Source: Ophiothrix spiculata (taxonomy: Eukaryota; Echinodermata; Ophiuroidea; Amphilepidida; Ophiotrichidae). From it: a DNA stretch of 24,758 nucleotides. Positions 9,437-19,090 of the stretch are shown here, piece by piece. Within the stretch, counting starts at the first letter, position 1. The number at the start of each line of letters is the position of its first letter. The stretch lies in the NCBI GenBank assembly GCA_000969725.1, contig JXSR01S047502.1; one strand, written 5' to 3'. The position numbers and the translations under genes are program-made. The notes beneath the pieces were generated by a model. The model ran no database searches and was not told the DNA's origin. It saw only the letters and a program-made list of their open reading frames with translations.

Positions 9437-10847
9437 CAGTCAACCAGCAGGGTCATAATTTCTTTCTGTGAAATGGAACTTTTGCTGACATGTTCTGAAG
9501 ATTTCCGATTTTTTCCGAATGATAGGTCGCAATTTGGATAGCTTTTTCTGGAAATCTATACGCTTGATCTTATTGCTGTAAGCGGAATATGTTGATTTTG
9601 TCTTTTCTTAAAATCATTGTAATAAATAATTATTATAGCATTTTATTAAAATGGTAGTGTTTGAACATTGTATGTGAATTTTCCTGGGATGTAAAACAAA
9701 AATCGTGGACTTGACCGTTTCCGGTAATGTTACCATTTCTAACTAACATAAATGCACAAACAAGATATTTATTATTCATTTCACTGAAAAGGAGAAGTAT
9801 CCTGCTTGTTTAACACCGTCAAATTTATGCCTGAAATGTAGGGTTTTCTGTTGCAAGTTCGGAAATTCAAACAGGGCAAGATGCAACCACGTGCAGATTT
9901 ATGTATACAGACCATGTGCCAGGAATATTCAATTGAACCACGTTTATCACCGCGCAATTTGCTGCATACTTGACTGGCTAATCATATTGGGTAGACAAAA
10001 GAGTTATTGATCGCTAACGAAGCCTTCTCCACAGAAGATTTTAAACTTCGACATTTTGCCTCTAAAAAATTGACAAACCCACCTTATTTTCGTGGATTTG
10101 ACCGTTTCAAGTAATTTTCTAAGAAAATAATCAAATGACATGAAAAACGAGCCTTTATTTTGTGTGTTACCAAATTATGACGAGTGTCCTGGTTATTTGA
10201 AGTGAGAATACGCAATTTTTCAAAGATAATTTTGAGAAATAATTTGTAGTTTAAAATTCCACATTTTTATCATCATTCTGGATTTGAACGATGAAAATAA
10301 CTGTTTAAGGAAAATTGAGGTACTATCTGGTCATATATGATGAATTTGGAAGCCTGATTATCAAATTGTGGCATTAATTGTGAATTTCAAAACATTTTCA
10401 ATTTTTCATCACCGGTAAAAATCAGACAATTAGCTAGTTCAAATGTTCTGTCCGTTATCTCATTAAAGGACAAAGGATTTTGTTAACTAAATCGTAAATG
10501 ACAATAGAAGTATCGAATTAATTTTACCGCACAAAAGAGGCCTGTCAATCAAAGTATAGGCTATTGTCTTCGACGAAAAGCATAACGCCTAGAGATTTTT
10601 AGTTGTGCTTTCTATCGTGTAAACACAAAAGGACTGTCAAGGATTGCAATTTCTCAAGTGGGGGTTATCTATACTTATTGACTCCAGTGAATAGAATAAG
10701 TAATGGGTTAACAAAATATTTTACTACGGATTACAAAATGCATTGTTATGCACGGACAGAACATTTGAACTGACGAAGAGTGTAATATCACTTTCGTTTG
10801 CCTAGAAAAGAAAATAACGTATTTTTCAATGACCCGCTGGTTGACTG
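9437..10847. mobile_element. 1.4-kb insertion with CAGTCAACCAGC inverted ends, present only in copy A
   Basis: The left end reads CAGTCAACCAGCAGGGTCAT (9437-9456). The right end (10829-10847) is the inverse of CAGTCAACCAGCGGGTCAT, identical but for one base gap. TATG is duplicated on both sides (9433-9436 and 10848-10851), and copy B has a single uninterrupted TATG at 14325-14328. The interior has no sizeable ORF, so it is non-autonomous. A diverged direct repeat (CGTGGACTTGACCGTTTC near 9706 and CGTGGATTTGACCGTTTC near 10091) and a nested inverted-repeat unit (10436-10771) lie inside. A related stretch (10480-10720) recurs near 20310-20760. Confidence 0.8.
10436..10771. mobile_element. Nested 336-bp unit with perfect 20-bp terminal inverted repeats
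   Basis: AGTTCAAATGTTCTGTCCGT at 10436-10455 is matched exactly in inverse at 10752-10771. No target duplication is obvious (left flank ATTAGCT, right flank GACGAAG). It may be a MITE nested in the 9437-10847 element or a structural part of it. No coding capacity. Confidence 0.6.
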
Positions 10848-11202
10848 TATGTATTAATTTATTAGTCGTCTTTTGAGTGCATGGTGATTGAGTGTATTTT
10901 CAAGTACGAACAAAAGTTTGGGACGTGATGATTTACTCTATAATACTGTAAACTTAGGCCACAATTTTTCTGCGATTAGGAGAACAAGCTTATATTGAAT
11001 TGTCCAAAACCAATGTTCAAGAAAATAATACTATTATCAAGATTGAAAAATAATCACCCTAGCCAACCCCTCTCGGTCATCTTTTCCACTACCCTCTTGA
11101 CTACATCAGCACCATTTCACTGAGGCCGACCAGGTTACCTTAGCAAGGTTTGTCAAAAAGCAAAATCAGAATTGTAATCATGCACGTGTATCATCCACCA
11201 TG

Positions 11203-11358
11203 TCATGGCAAGCATGTAAATAATTTATCAAATTCAGAAGTGTTCGTAATCACAATCCGCCCAAATTCACACTTAAAATTGGGTCGAAATCCAGGTACTT
11301 CGTCGTCTTTACCTAGGTATCCCTTTAATCCTTTTTCAATAGCTCGGTTAAAGTCTAG
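11203..11358 (-). pseudogene. Truncated duplicate of the 5759-5977 exon
   Basis: This is the copy-B counterpart of the exon at 5759-5977. The acceptor and upstream intron are conserved (TTTTTTCTTACAG). Over 131 shared bases (5847-5977 against 11228-11358) I see one substitution, a synonymous ATC/ATT isoleucine change. A 4-base insertion near 11224-11228 then shifts the frame, so the peptide runs 44 residues as in copy A, adds KLFTCLP and stops at 11203-11205. Homology to copy A ends near 11192, where the duplication boundary falls inside the exon, so the Trp/Cys-rich end and the GTAAGT donor are absent. It could be a dead exon or an alternative last exon giving a shorter protein without the hydrophobic tail. 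The sequence does not decide, but the missing donor and stop rule out use as a normal internal cassette. Confidence 0.7.
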
Positions 11359-11708
11359 CTGTAAGAAAAAACAAGACAGATGTGAATTCACCCTGCGAAA
11401 TCCTATTGCCGCTATTTTTTATACAACGTATCCTGCGGAAGTTTGCTCTGTTCTAGTTTCCAACAATTTTGTTTTGAAGAAAAAAGAAAACCCGGGGGAG
11501 GGGGGGGGGAACTGGGTATTCTGACCGGGTTACCACCCGCGTTACCAAAAAGGTGAGACCTGGACAGATCTTGAGACTTGCAATATAGGATATAATCGAC
11601 CTGGTACACCTTCAGAACCTGCGGAACTCGGGTGGTTACCTGGAAACAAATATCAGTTACCTCCCCCCCCCCCCCCCCGGAAAGAAATTTGAGAATGCAA
11701 ACTGTATA

Positions 11709-12150
11709 ATGTGACCCGTCATATCGAAAGGTACTTTAAGGGCCCCAAAATGAAAAAATGTTTTTTGGTCTCATCTGAAAGATTGAATTTTAAACTTTAA
11801 AATGACCCTTGCTTTTGGTTATTTGATATTCTATTGCAAAGTTACATCCAAATTGGTAAAAGGCATCGGATTGATTCAGAAAACTATAGTTCTGAGAAAA
11901 TCGAGTTTAAAGTTTTTGTACTGGTAAAACTTGAATGGAGAAAGGAAGTTTATCTCGGTTGTTTTTGGTTGTTTTTGTCTTATGTTTCAGATGTTGGAAA
12001 CCGATTAATATGATAGAAAACACGTCAAAGGTAACGTTTCTGATGAAATTAGAAATTCGACCTTGGATGTACTATGCTCAGCTTCAATGGTCCGTATCTC
12101 GTAATTTACTATGCCGATCTTAAGGTACCTGTCGATATGACGGGTCACAT
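11709..12150. mobile_element. MITE with 32-bp terminal inverted repeats, present only in copy B
   Basis: The left end begins ATGTGACCCGTCATATCGAA (11709-11740). The right end (12119-12150) is the inverse; 30 of 32 positions match. Copy A has the uninterrupted site ACTGTATATACACTGG (6537-6552). Comparison leaves at most a TA duplication, as for Tc1/mariner-type integration, although one extra base at the left end leaves the exact boundary open. The 442-bp interior has only short chance open frames. Insertion followed the A/B duplication. Confidence 0.85.
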
Positions 12151-12256
12151 ATACACTGGTCTTCCGAATATGGGAATTTTGGACAAAATATTGGAAGGAT
12201 TTATCATTTCTGCGACTATCTTCCCATATGATTCAGGTGATTTGCCTGTAATTGTG

Positions 12257-12787
12257 CACTGTAAGAAATGTTACGTTACCCGTAAAAGTAAAGTAATGCT
12301 GTATTTAAACGTCATCTCACTTATTTACATTACAAGAATCACTGCAATAATGGTTGACATTAGAAAGGCGCAAAATCCACTGTTTATGTAAAGTGCCTAC
12401 TGTATTTTTAAAATCTTCATACCACGCATATTTAAACAAATAATCTCAGACTGTAAAAATACAGCATACTTATTAGCACAAATCAGTAAAAATACGGTAA
12501 ATTACTGACAGGTTAGATGCATCCACAGATGTTTGCGGGTAGGTTTAAGTGTATTATTACAGATTTGCATGGTTGGTATCAAAATGATACATTGATTTTG
12601 ACAAATCACAAGACGCTTTACCAACAACTTGTTACACGTCCGTATATCATTCATTCTAATCTCAACCCTGGCACCACTGATTCTTACAATATAAATACAA
12701 GAAATGCCGTTCAAATGCAGCATTACCTATATTTTACGGTTGAAATAAATTATGGGCGATATAAAATTACGGACATTTCTTACAGTG
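12257..12787. mobile_element. MITE-like element with CACTGTAAGAAATGT ends (copy B)
   Basis: This is the counterpart of 6653-7227. It has CACTGTAAGAAATGT at the left end and the inverse (ending TTCTTACAGTG) at the right. The left end has lost a few bases relative to copy A (no CCGTAATTT), while the right end matches the left end of copy A well. It is 531 bp long with no coding capacity. Short open frames on both strands here are chance readings of the repeat. Confidence 0.7.
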
Positions 12788-14836
12788 ATAAAAGAGAATG
12801 TGAAAAATAGAATATTTGTAACAAACATGGATTGCCGGAAGGTTTTTAATTTTCTTCCGTTGTATAAAACACTTTTTCATTTTCGCTAGGCACTTTTCAG
12901 CATGTTTATAAGAAGGTATGTAAACAATTTAACAAGAGCATCCATGGTTTCTTGTTTTCGAAGTGTACTTGTTCAGCACATACGATAGTCTATACATAAT
13001 TCTCTTTCTGATGTTGCAAATTGAATACTTGGTTTACACAAAGAGACACGTTAAAAAGAGCTAAAAATTAAACATCATCCAAACGTTACACGTCTTAACA
13101 AATGTATTTCATGTTTCTCGACCTTTTCCCATGGGGAATTACGCTGTCAAATCTTTATAATAAATGTAAATTTACATTAAAATTGTGTGCATGTTTGTGC
13201 CACTTTTAAATAGATAATAAAACATTTCTTTGTGATTTCAATAAAACAATGTCAAATTGCACATTTACGATGTCAGTGGAGACAGGACGGGTTAAACTTG
13301 TGAATGTCAATGTGGGTTAACAGTTTGTTATCACAAAATTACATAGCGCAATAGACAATCAAAATACATAGGACGATGTTGTCACACAAAAAACTAAAAT
13401 AAGGCAGCACAGACATGTATCAAAATTAAAGTAAGAAGACAGAGAACTTTTATCGTTAATATTGAAATTAAAAAGCATGAATATCTTCTATGAGTTTAAT
13501 TGTTTTGCATTAATACAATAACGATTTACTCTTATTTCCGACTCACATGTTTGGGGCTTTTCTAGTATGCCTTGAACATGTTAAAAGTAATTTACAGTTT
13601 CGTGGATTTTTTCCCAATAAAAGTGCATTTTCAAGAGGTATCCGGTTTTCCAGACCATTTATCTTCATTTGCTTGAGTGCCACTATGCCTTTGAATAATG
13701 AAAACGAGTTTAAAGGAAAGTCACTTAAGGCATTTAGATATTCTACCTTATACACAGCATATTTTAATCTATTTTAACACTTTTTACATTACCATTTTTT
13801 CAAATCGCATTAATTTATCACATTTAATCCTGTCCTCTTCAGTTATATGACCTAATTTTTGGAACGTAAACTTGATCGAGCTATTGCTTTAATTCGCGGT
13901 TTTAACTTATACTAAAGATAATTTTAGTGCCCATGATTAAGTGTCGGCTGTGCGACACATCTTTAAATTCATCAGCTTTAGTGCAATATTTGTCACCATG
14001 CTCGCAGTCGATTTAAGGACATATCGTGTAACATGGGACGTTTGTGAAAATCCAGCTATGCTTCAAATTATGGGATATGGGCAAAGTAAAGGGAAAACCC
14101 AACGATAACCTTCTCTAAGAAAATGTGTTACATCCAAAAAGTCAAATTTACCATAGACAAAATGATAGAGGTACATGGTAACTTTAACCTCTTATGCAAG
14201 CAATATACGGTACTCCACATATATTTTAGGTAGACTTATGTTTGAAATGATTTATGTTAGAGGAAAATGATAACAATAATGCAAGATAATATTCCATTTG
14301 TGTTGATATATTATCTTTTATATTTATGTTTAATCGTTTTTGGATGCATGGTGATTGAGTGTATTTTCGGTTACGAACAAAAGTTTGGGACTATTTTCTC
14401 TATAATACTGTAAACTTAGGCCACAATTTTTCTGCGATTAGGAAAACAAGCTAACATTGAATTGTCCAAAATCAATGCAGCAAATAATACTATTATCAAG
14501 ATTGAAAAATAATCACCCTAGCCAACCCCTCTCGGTCATCTTTTTCACTTCCCTCTTGACTACTTCAGCGCCATTTCACTGCATGGGGCAGACCAGGTTA
14601 CATAAGCAAGGTTTGTCAAAAAGCAAAAATCTGAATTGTAATCATATGGGTGTTTATATGCATGATTTTGTTTAACACGGAAAATCGCATAAACTACAAT
14701 ATTTGAAAAACGGAATTTTGATTTTGTAAAACGGATGAATGGAGGCAAACCAGTAAATCAACAATCTTACAACATCCTGAACAAATAAAAGCACCGAATC
14801 ATACAACGAGGTGCTTGTAATGGAATGCTCAATTGA

Positions 14837-15130
14837 AGAGAATGCAGATATAGAGTGTATGGGAATGGCCTATCAAATTATCTTGACGCAGAATTCTGTT
14901 CTAATTCATCAGATTTTTGGTCAACTTTTTGTACCTAACTGAATATGTGCAAATTTGTGCATTCTCCTTAGGGTGAGGTTTTAATAATGAAGAGAATACA
15001 GATATAGAGTGTATGGAAATGGTCTATCAAATTATCTTGACAAAGAATTATGTTCTAATTCATCAGATGTTTGGTCAACTTTTTGTTCCTATGTGCAAAT
15101 TTGTGCATTCTCCTAAGGGTGAGATTTTTA
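14837..15130 (+). repeat. Two diverged tandem units of about 150 bp
   Basis: GAAGAGAATGCAGATATAGA starts at about 14837 and GAAGAGAATACAGATATAGA at about 14989. Both run through CTATCAAATTATCTTGAC, TTTGGTCAACTTTTTGT and GTGCAAATTTGTGCATTCTC. Related single copies lie near 16258 (GTGGCCTATTAAATTATATT) and 18376 (ATGGCCTATCAAATTGTCTT), so the unit belongs to the older intron repeat described under findings. The open frame overlapping 15176-15493 sits in repeat sequence and was not called as a gene. Confidence 0.8.
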
Positions 15131-15900
15131 TGAGATATCAAGTTTCCATGGATCTTAATTAGTTTCAGTGTTACCATGAATTATATACTTACGGACAATT
15201 TAAAGAAAGTGTACACATTTAAATTCATTCATCTATACTTAATGACTTTTTATTTCCTCTTTACAAAACTTAGTAACAGTGGTAAAGTGACATTGACAAG
15301 AGAAATTGAAATCGGACGATCTTCCTGCTTTAATGCTCACCAAACTCATACAACGTATCGAACATCAATAAAAGCACTAAAATCTACCAAACTGTTAATT
15401 TCGACCAGTTCAATTGAACCAAAATTACTGCTTTTAAAAATGTTGCTTCTGAAATATGATTCGAAATTTTCCCATGAGGAATCCGATCTTTGACTCAAAT
15501 AGTTCATATTATCGATCATGTTTACATCAATTCCACACGTTTGAAACAATCTGAGCAAGCCTTGAAAATAATTTACAAATTCATGCATTTTACCTAAAAG
15601 TGCATTTTCAAGAGACATCCGGTTTCCAGTCAATTTATCTTGATTAGTTTCAATGTCACCATAAGTACACTTTCAATAATGAAAAACGAGTTTAAAGGAA
15701 AGCTCCTATAACTAATGCCAGTATATCTTACTCAAAGTACGATGTATTACGTTCACAAATTTAATAGCAACGTGTTGGATAACGTTTATATACGCAAGCA
15801 ATATACGGTTCTTCATACGAACATTCAGACAAATCTTTTTATTAAATGATTTGTTTAAAACGATGCTACACGCTTGCTCATATAGTTGGAATAAAACTAT
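15129..15900 (+). repeat. Older diverged copy of the A/B intron unit
   Basis: Blocks occur in the same order as in copies A and B: GAGATATC..CCATGGATCTTAATTAG (15133) and AAGTGCATTTTCAAGAGACATCCGG (about 15599), then GAGTTTAAAGGAAAG, then ATGTATTACGTTCACAAATTTAA (about 15741), CGCAAGCAATATACGG (about 15793) and AAATGATTTGTTT (about 15842). Divergence from A and B is much greater than between A and B. No gene is present. Confidence 0.6.
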
Positions 15901-16398
15901 TTTTACCACTTTTTATGTAAAGGTCAATTTGTGATGAAAATATCTGGAAACTTATGTTACTTTTGGTCAGATTTGATAGGTAATCTTGTTGGATGTGAAA
16001 TGGAACTCCGAATGTGATCAATTTTCTCATGTACTGGTAAGGGGGCAACAACAAAAAATGGTCAAAAACGTGATTTTTAGGTCCAATTTGATTTAACCCC
16101 GCCTTGTTCTAGGTCACTTCTCTACTCAAGTTGAGTGGTCATATGGAATGTTTATCTGTAGTAGAGTGATAAGCAGGGGATTAAATGTCTTTGTCACGCT
16201 TGATTGAGCCAAGAGAATGCTTGGAAACAAAGCACAAAATGATTCTTCATTCTGCAGACGTAAATGATGTTAGTGGCCTATTAAATTATATTGCAACAGA
16301 GATGTTGATTTTTTTTTTTTTTTATTCATTAGTTGTTTGCGCTCAACTTATCAATTCTCTCTAAATGTAAAAATAGTAAAAAAAAAAAAACACGAGTG

Positions 16399-16684
16399 AA
16401 TTCACTCGAAAAAGGGTGTAAACCCTCAAAAGTAGTTGTAAATATTCAGTAGAACGGGTAAAATTGTGAAATGTGCTCTCAAAAAGAGTGACGTTCACTT
16501 TAAGCAAGTGAATGGCTACTCTTTAAATAGTTAAATGGAGAACACATTTGAGTACCGTACTGTTCGCTCTCACTCTTTTTTTCACTCGTTTTAGCTTGAC
16601 AGTTCAGTGAATCCTTCTTTTTGGAGTGGATTAACCAACACATGCAACTATTTTGAATGGTTTACTTTCTTTTTCGAGTGAATT
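16399..16684. mobile_element. 286-bp MITE-like element with AATTCACTCGAAAAAG ends
   Basis: AATTCACTCGAAAAAG at 16399-16414 is matched exactly in inverse at 16669-16684. The homology continues inward with mismatches (GTAAACC, then TAGTTG), giving ends of about 45 bp. AATT at both edges could be a 4-bp target duplication. The left end is part of a perfect 16-bp palindrome, CGAGTGAATTCACTCG (16393-16408). The interior repeats AGTGAA/TTCACT words in both directions. A poly-A run precedes it (16379-16390). No coding capacity. Confidence 0.7.
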
Positions 16685-16737
16685 AATATTCCGTCCTATT
16701 TTCAATCATTTTACACCTCACCCTAACATCTCACATA

Positions 16738-17065
16738 AGCCGCAAAAAGCCGCAACGCCGCAACGCTGCAACGCCGGTATGACATCGGTATGACACCGCT
16801 GAATGCTTGCGATGCCCGTCGGACACCGGTCGGACGTCCCGTGGTTATGGGACCATAACTGAAGACATCGTATATAAGCCGCAAGGTTTTAACTCGGAAT
16901 TAAATTCTTGCGGCATGCTTCCGGCGTGTCTACGACTCATACGGACACCGGTCGGATACCGGTCGGACACAACCCGGTGTCCGATCGGCATCTGCAGAAT
17001 TGACACCGTAAACACATCATAACCTCTTCGCAAGGTTATGTGACCAAGGTATCCCGGTGTGGTTT
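16738..17065. repeat. GC-rich, hairpin-dense island
   Basis: This stands out as GC-rich in AT-rich surroundings. It begins with iterated GCCGCAA words (16740-16775) and two CGGTATGACA words. CGGACACCGGTCGGA occurs at 16820-16834 and 16942-16956, with an inverse GGTGTCCG at 16976-16983. Perfect dyads are GTTATGG/CCATAAC (16844-16859), GCCGCAAG/CTTGCGGC (16878-16914) and CATAACCT/AGGTTATG (17018-17040). Both strands are open here, which reflects base composition and not a gene. It is probably an unclassified transposon remnant. Confidence 0.6.
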
Positions 17066-17194
17066 TCATAAACATTCAAGTTTTTATGGATCTTCAAAGA
17101 TTTACACTTTGAATAATGCAAAAAAAATTGAGAAAAGTGTATTTTAATGTATTAATCTCATCTAACTCTTTTTGTGACCTCTTTTCAAATCTCT

Positions 17195-17950
17195 GTAATT
17201 TATTACCTATATAGTCCAAAGCTTCGTAGCTGACAGCTATATAAATAATCGCAGATATACTTGACCGAGCTATTTATGTTTAATCCAACCTCTATGAAGG
17301 ATTATTTCCATTGGTTAAGCTAATAGGCAAAATACAAATTTATTGAAAATTGACACTGAAAACAAAAAGCCAGGGTAAGGGTTGCATTTTCAAACAATGA
17401 GGCCCTGCACCCTGAATATCTGTTTATATTGTCCAATAAATTTGTGTTACTTTTTAACGAAATATTTTTCACCATGCAGCAACTCTCAGGAGATATCAAA
17501 TGGCATGGAATGTTGATTATATGTGTAAATTTACTTGCAGCTCAAATGAGGGAATAAAGATAAATTGAAATTGAAATACATGCCATCCTAATGGCTTTCA
17601 TAGCATATTCTGAGTACACCGAATTTCATCAATACATTCAAATTTTATATCAATGTGTTGAATTACGCTTGTATCGTAACTCAAAGCAAAAAGTGTAATT
17701 CAACACATACATTTGCTTCAAATGGGATTTTTGTACAGGTAGTCTTGAAAGGTATTAGTGATGAAACATAGCATAATTAGCAGAACTCATCCCAATTGTG
17801 CATTTCAGATATGTTTTATCACTAACTCCTTTCATGACAACCGTAAGCAAGGCATGATGGGAAGGTCCCGATATTTTCGTTTAGATAAGTCTTTTTTTGA
17901 AATGATTTGTTTTAGAGCAAAATGATAAATATTGATGGCATTAAAGGAGA
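17195..17950 (+). repeat. Older diverged copy of the A/B intron unit
   Basis: Blocks in the A/B order are TGTAATTTATTACCTATATAGTCC (about 17195), CTTGACCGAGCTATT..TTTAATCC (about 17262), CATTCAAATTTTATATCAATGTG (about 17636), GTAAGCAAGGCATGATGGGA (about 17842) and TGAAATGATTTGTTTTAGAG then CAAAATGATAA (about 17898-17928). A related GGAGATATCAAATGGCATGG near 17491 recurs near 21548. No exon or gene is seen. Confidence 0.55.
17653..17708. repeat. Perfect 14-bp inverted repeat with 28-nt spacer
   Basis: ATGTGTTGAATTAC at 17653-17666 is matched exactly in inverse at 17695-17708. The left arm is part of the duplicated intron unit (compare GGTATTGAATTACG near 21707). The right arm has no counterpart in the other copies, so it arose locally. 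Confidence 0.75.
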
Positions 17951-18109
17951 GCATTGAAATATTATATTGATTTTATATGAAGTCCATAAAAGCTATAGGC
18001 CTAACAAGTTTCTCTGACAATGTAAAAAATATATAGAGTGGGGATTGCATTCTAGATTTTTGCTTACACGTAAACAATAAATTTATCTTTGATGTTTGAT
18101 TATTTTACC

Positions 18110-18220
18110 CGGGTTGGTCCGTAGGGGTACACAGGGGATCCACCACACACCCCATGTTCATAGAACTCCAAGCCCATGCATAAAGCGCTTCAGTCATCCT
18201 TTAGAGCAGAAAAACCTTGC
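18110..18220 (+). repeat. Dispersed repeat fragment, related to 24065-24150
   Basis: GGTTGGTCCGTAGGGGTACACA, then CATAGAACTCCAAGCCCATGCATAAA here, line up with GTGGGTCCGAAGGGGACACA, then CATAGAACGTCAGACTATATGCAAAA near 24065-24132. Identity is moderate and spacing similar, consistent with two old copies of one family. The family is not recognised. Confidence 0.4.
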
Positions 18221-18739
18221 AAGAAACCTTTCAATATTACTTTACAAAACAGTAAACCAATCAAGTAGATCAAACTACTTGTACAACATTCTGAACAAAT
18301 AAATGAAGTGAAATTTAATAGAATGTACTAGAAACAAAATACCCAATTTACGACAATACAGACGTAAATGTATGTTAATGGCCTATCAAATTGTCTTGAC
18401 ACAGAATTCTACATTGTATGTTTGGTCAATTTATCGTAGAGATAGCGTTGTTTATTGATAATTTTTACTTCTTCGACGAGAGAACGTGATATCATTTCCT
18501 TATATTTACTGAAAAGCAAGTCATTGGGTTATCAAATTATCATCATTTGTATTTGCTCCAGAAATGTCTCGTGAAAGAAATCCATATCGAGGGTTTCGTG
18601 TTACAAGGCCATATCTGACTCAGATAATCTGAGTAAAAACAATCCAAAAGAAAGCAGATTTCACGACCTGATTGATCTTTCAAGATGAATGACTTAATCA
18701 AATTAAAAAAATATACTGGGTATTTATAGTGCGCTATGC

Positions 18740-19090
18740 CTCCCAGATTTGTAATTCCAACTTGGCCTCTGCACACTTTACAGGTGTTCGCTGACCACTG
18801 TGGCCCAAGTAAGCTCCATTCCACACCAAGCGTCATTCCAGGTTCTGCCGCAACCTCTATGGGGCGCTGAACCTTGATCAGCCCACAAACGCACCATCGC
18901 TGCCTGGATCAGCTCCCCGAGTTTCGTACGGGTTTACACGAGACAACTAGCAGTAAGTTCTTTGTCCAATTAAGGGAATTTCAAGCACACTCAACTTTTG
19001 CACCAGCGGGGTTCGAACTCGGGACCTTCCGCACCGCAAGGGATTACAGTACGCGAGCGCCTTCCCGTTTGTGCAAACTTGGCTGCTCAA
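18740..19090 (-). mobile_element. tRNA(Ser-like)-derived SINE, minus strand
   Basis: On the minus strand, near 19076, TTGCACAAACGGG is a near-match to box A (one base off), and AGTTCGAACCC (19019-19009) is a good box B. The spacing of about 57 nt is longer than in ordinary tRNAs, and the intervening AAGGCGCTCGCGTACTG then TAATCCCTTG resembles a class II tRNA-Ser with a long variable arm. Acceptor pairing is poor, so it is not a working tRNA gene. The body would extend towards 18740 and contains relatively GC-rich sequence (for example near 18846-18930). The body boundary is approximate. It lies sense to the host gene inside the intron. Confidence 0.62.

Larger units (their letters stand above)
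5815..11181 (+). repeat. Segmental tandem duplication, copy A
   Basis: From the CATCCACCATGTCATG start (5815) to GAATTGTAATCAT (about 11181) this segment matches copy B (11192-14645) in order, with high identity and scattered indels. After removing segments present in only one copy (A: 6235-6458, 8342-8987, 9437-10847; B: 11709-12150), both are close to 3.0-3.1 kb. That internal agreement supports a single tandem duplication followed by independent insertions. The copied segment includes most of exon 5759-5977 and the intron beyond its acceptor. Confidence 0.88.
11192..14645 (+). repeat. Segmental tandem duplication, copy B
   Basis: This follows copy A directly, with about 10 bp between. It starts inside the exon copy (CATCCACCATGTCATGGCAA) and ends at GAATTGTAATCAT near 14645. 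It lacks the two insertions found in A at 8342-8987 and 9437-10847, keeping the uninterrupted target sites (GATCGAGC at 13874-13881; TATG at 14325-14328). It carries one insertion of its own at 11709-12150. Homopolymer runs differ from A: a C16 run at 11663-11678 replaces CCCC. Confidence 0.88.

Noticed and set aside
11935..12391. Two plus frames of 62 and 105 codons
   Set aside because: They fall in the copy-B MITE and the adjoining CACTGTAAG element; no protein features.
13543..13777. Open frames on both strands
   Set aside because: They lie in copy B of the duplicated intron unit, are disrupted in copy A by frame-changing differences, and have no splice signals or recognisable domains.
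15176..15633. 105-codon plus frame and 95-codon minus frame
   Set aside because: They overlap each other in old repeat sequence, are AT-driven in composition, and the related copies are not open.
16807..17075. Overlapping plus and minus frames of about 70 codons
   Set aside because: This is an artefact of the GC-rich, inverted-repeat island where both strands lack stops.
18543..18836. 97-codon minus frame
   Set aside because: It starts in the minus-strand SINE and runs into AT-rich intron; no acceptor or donor in a consistent phase.
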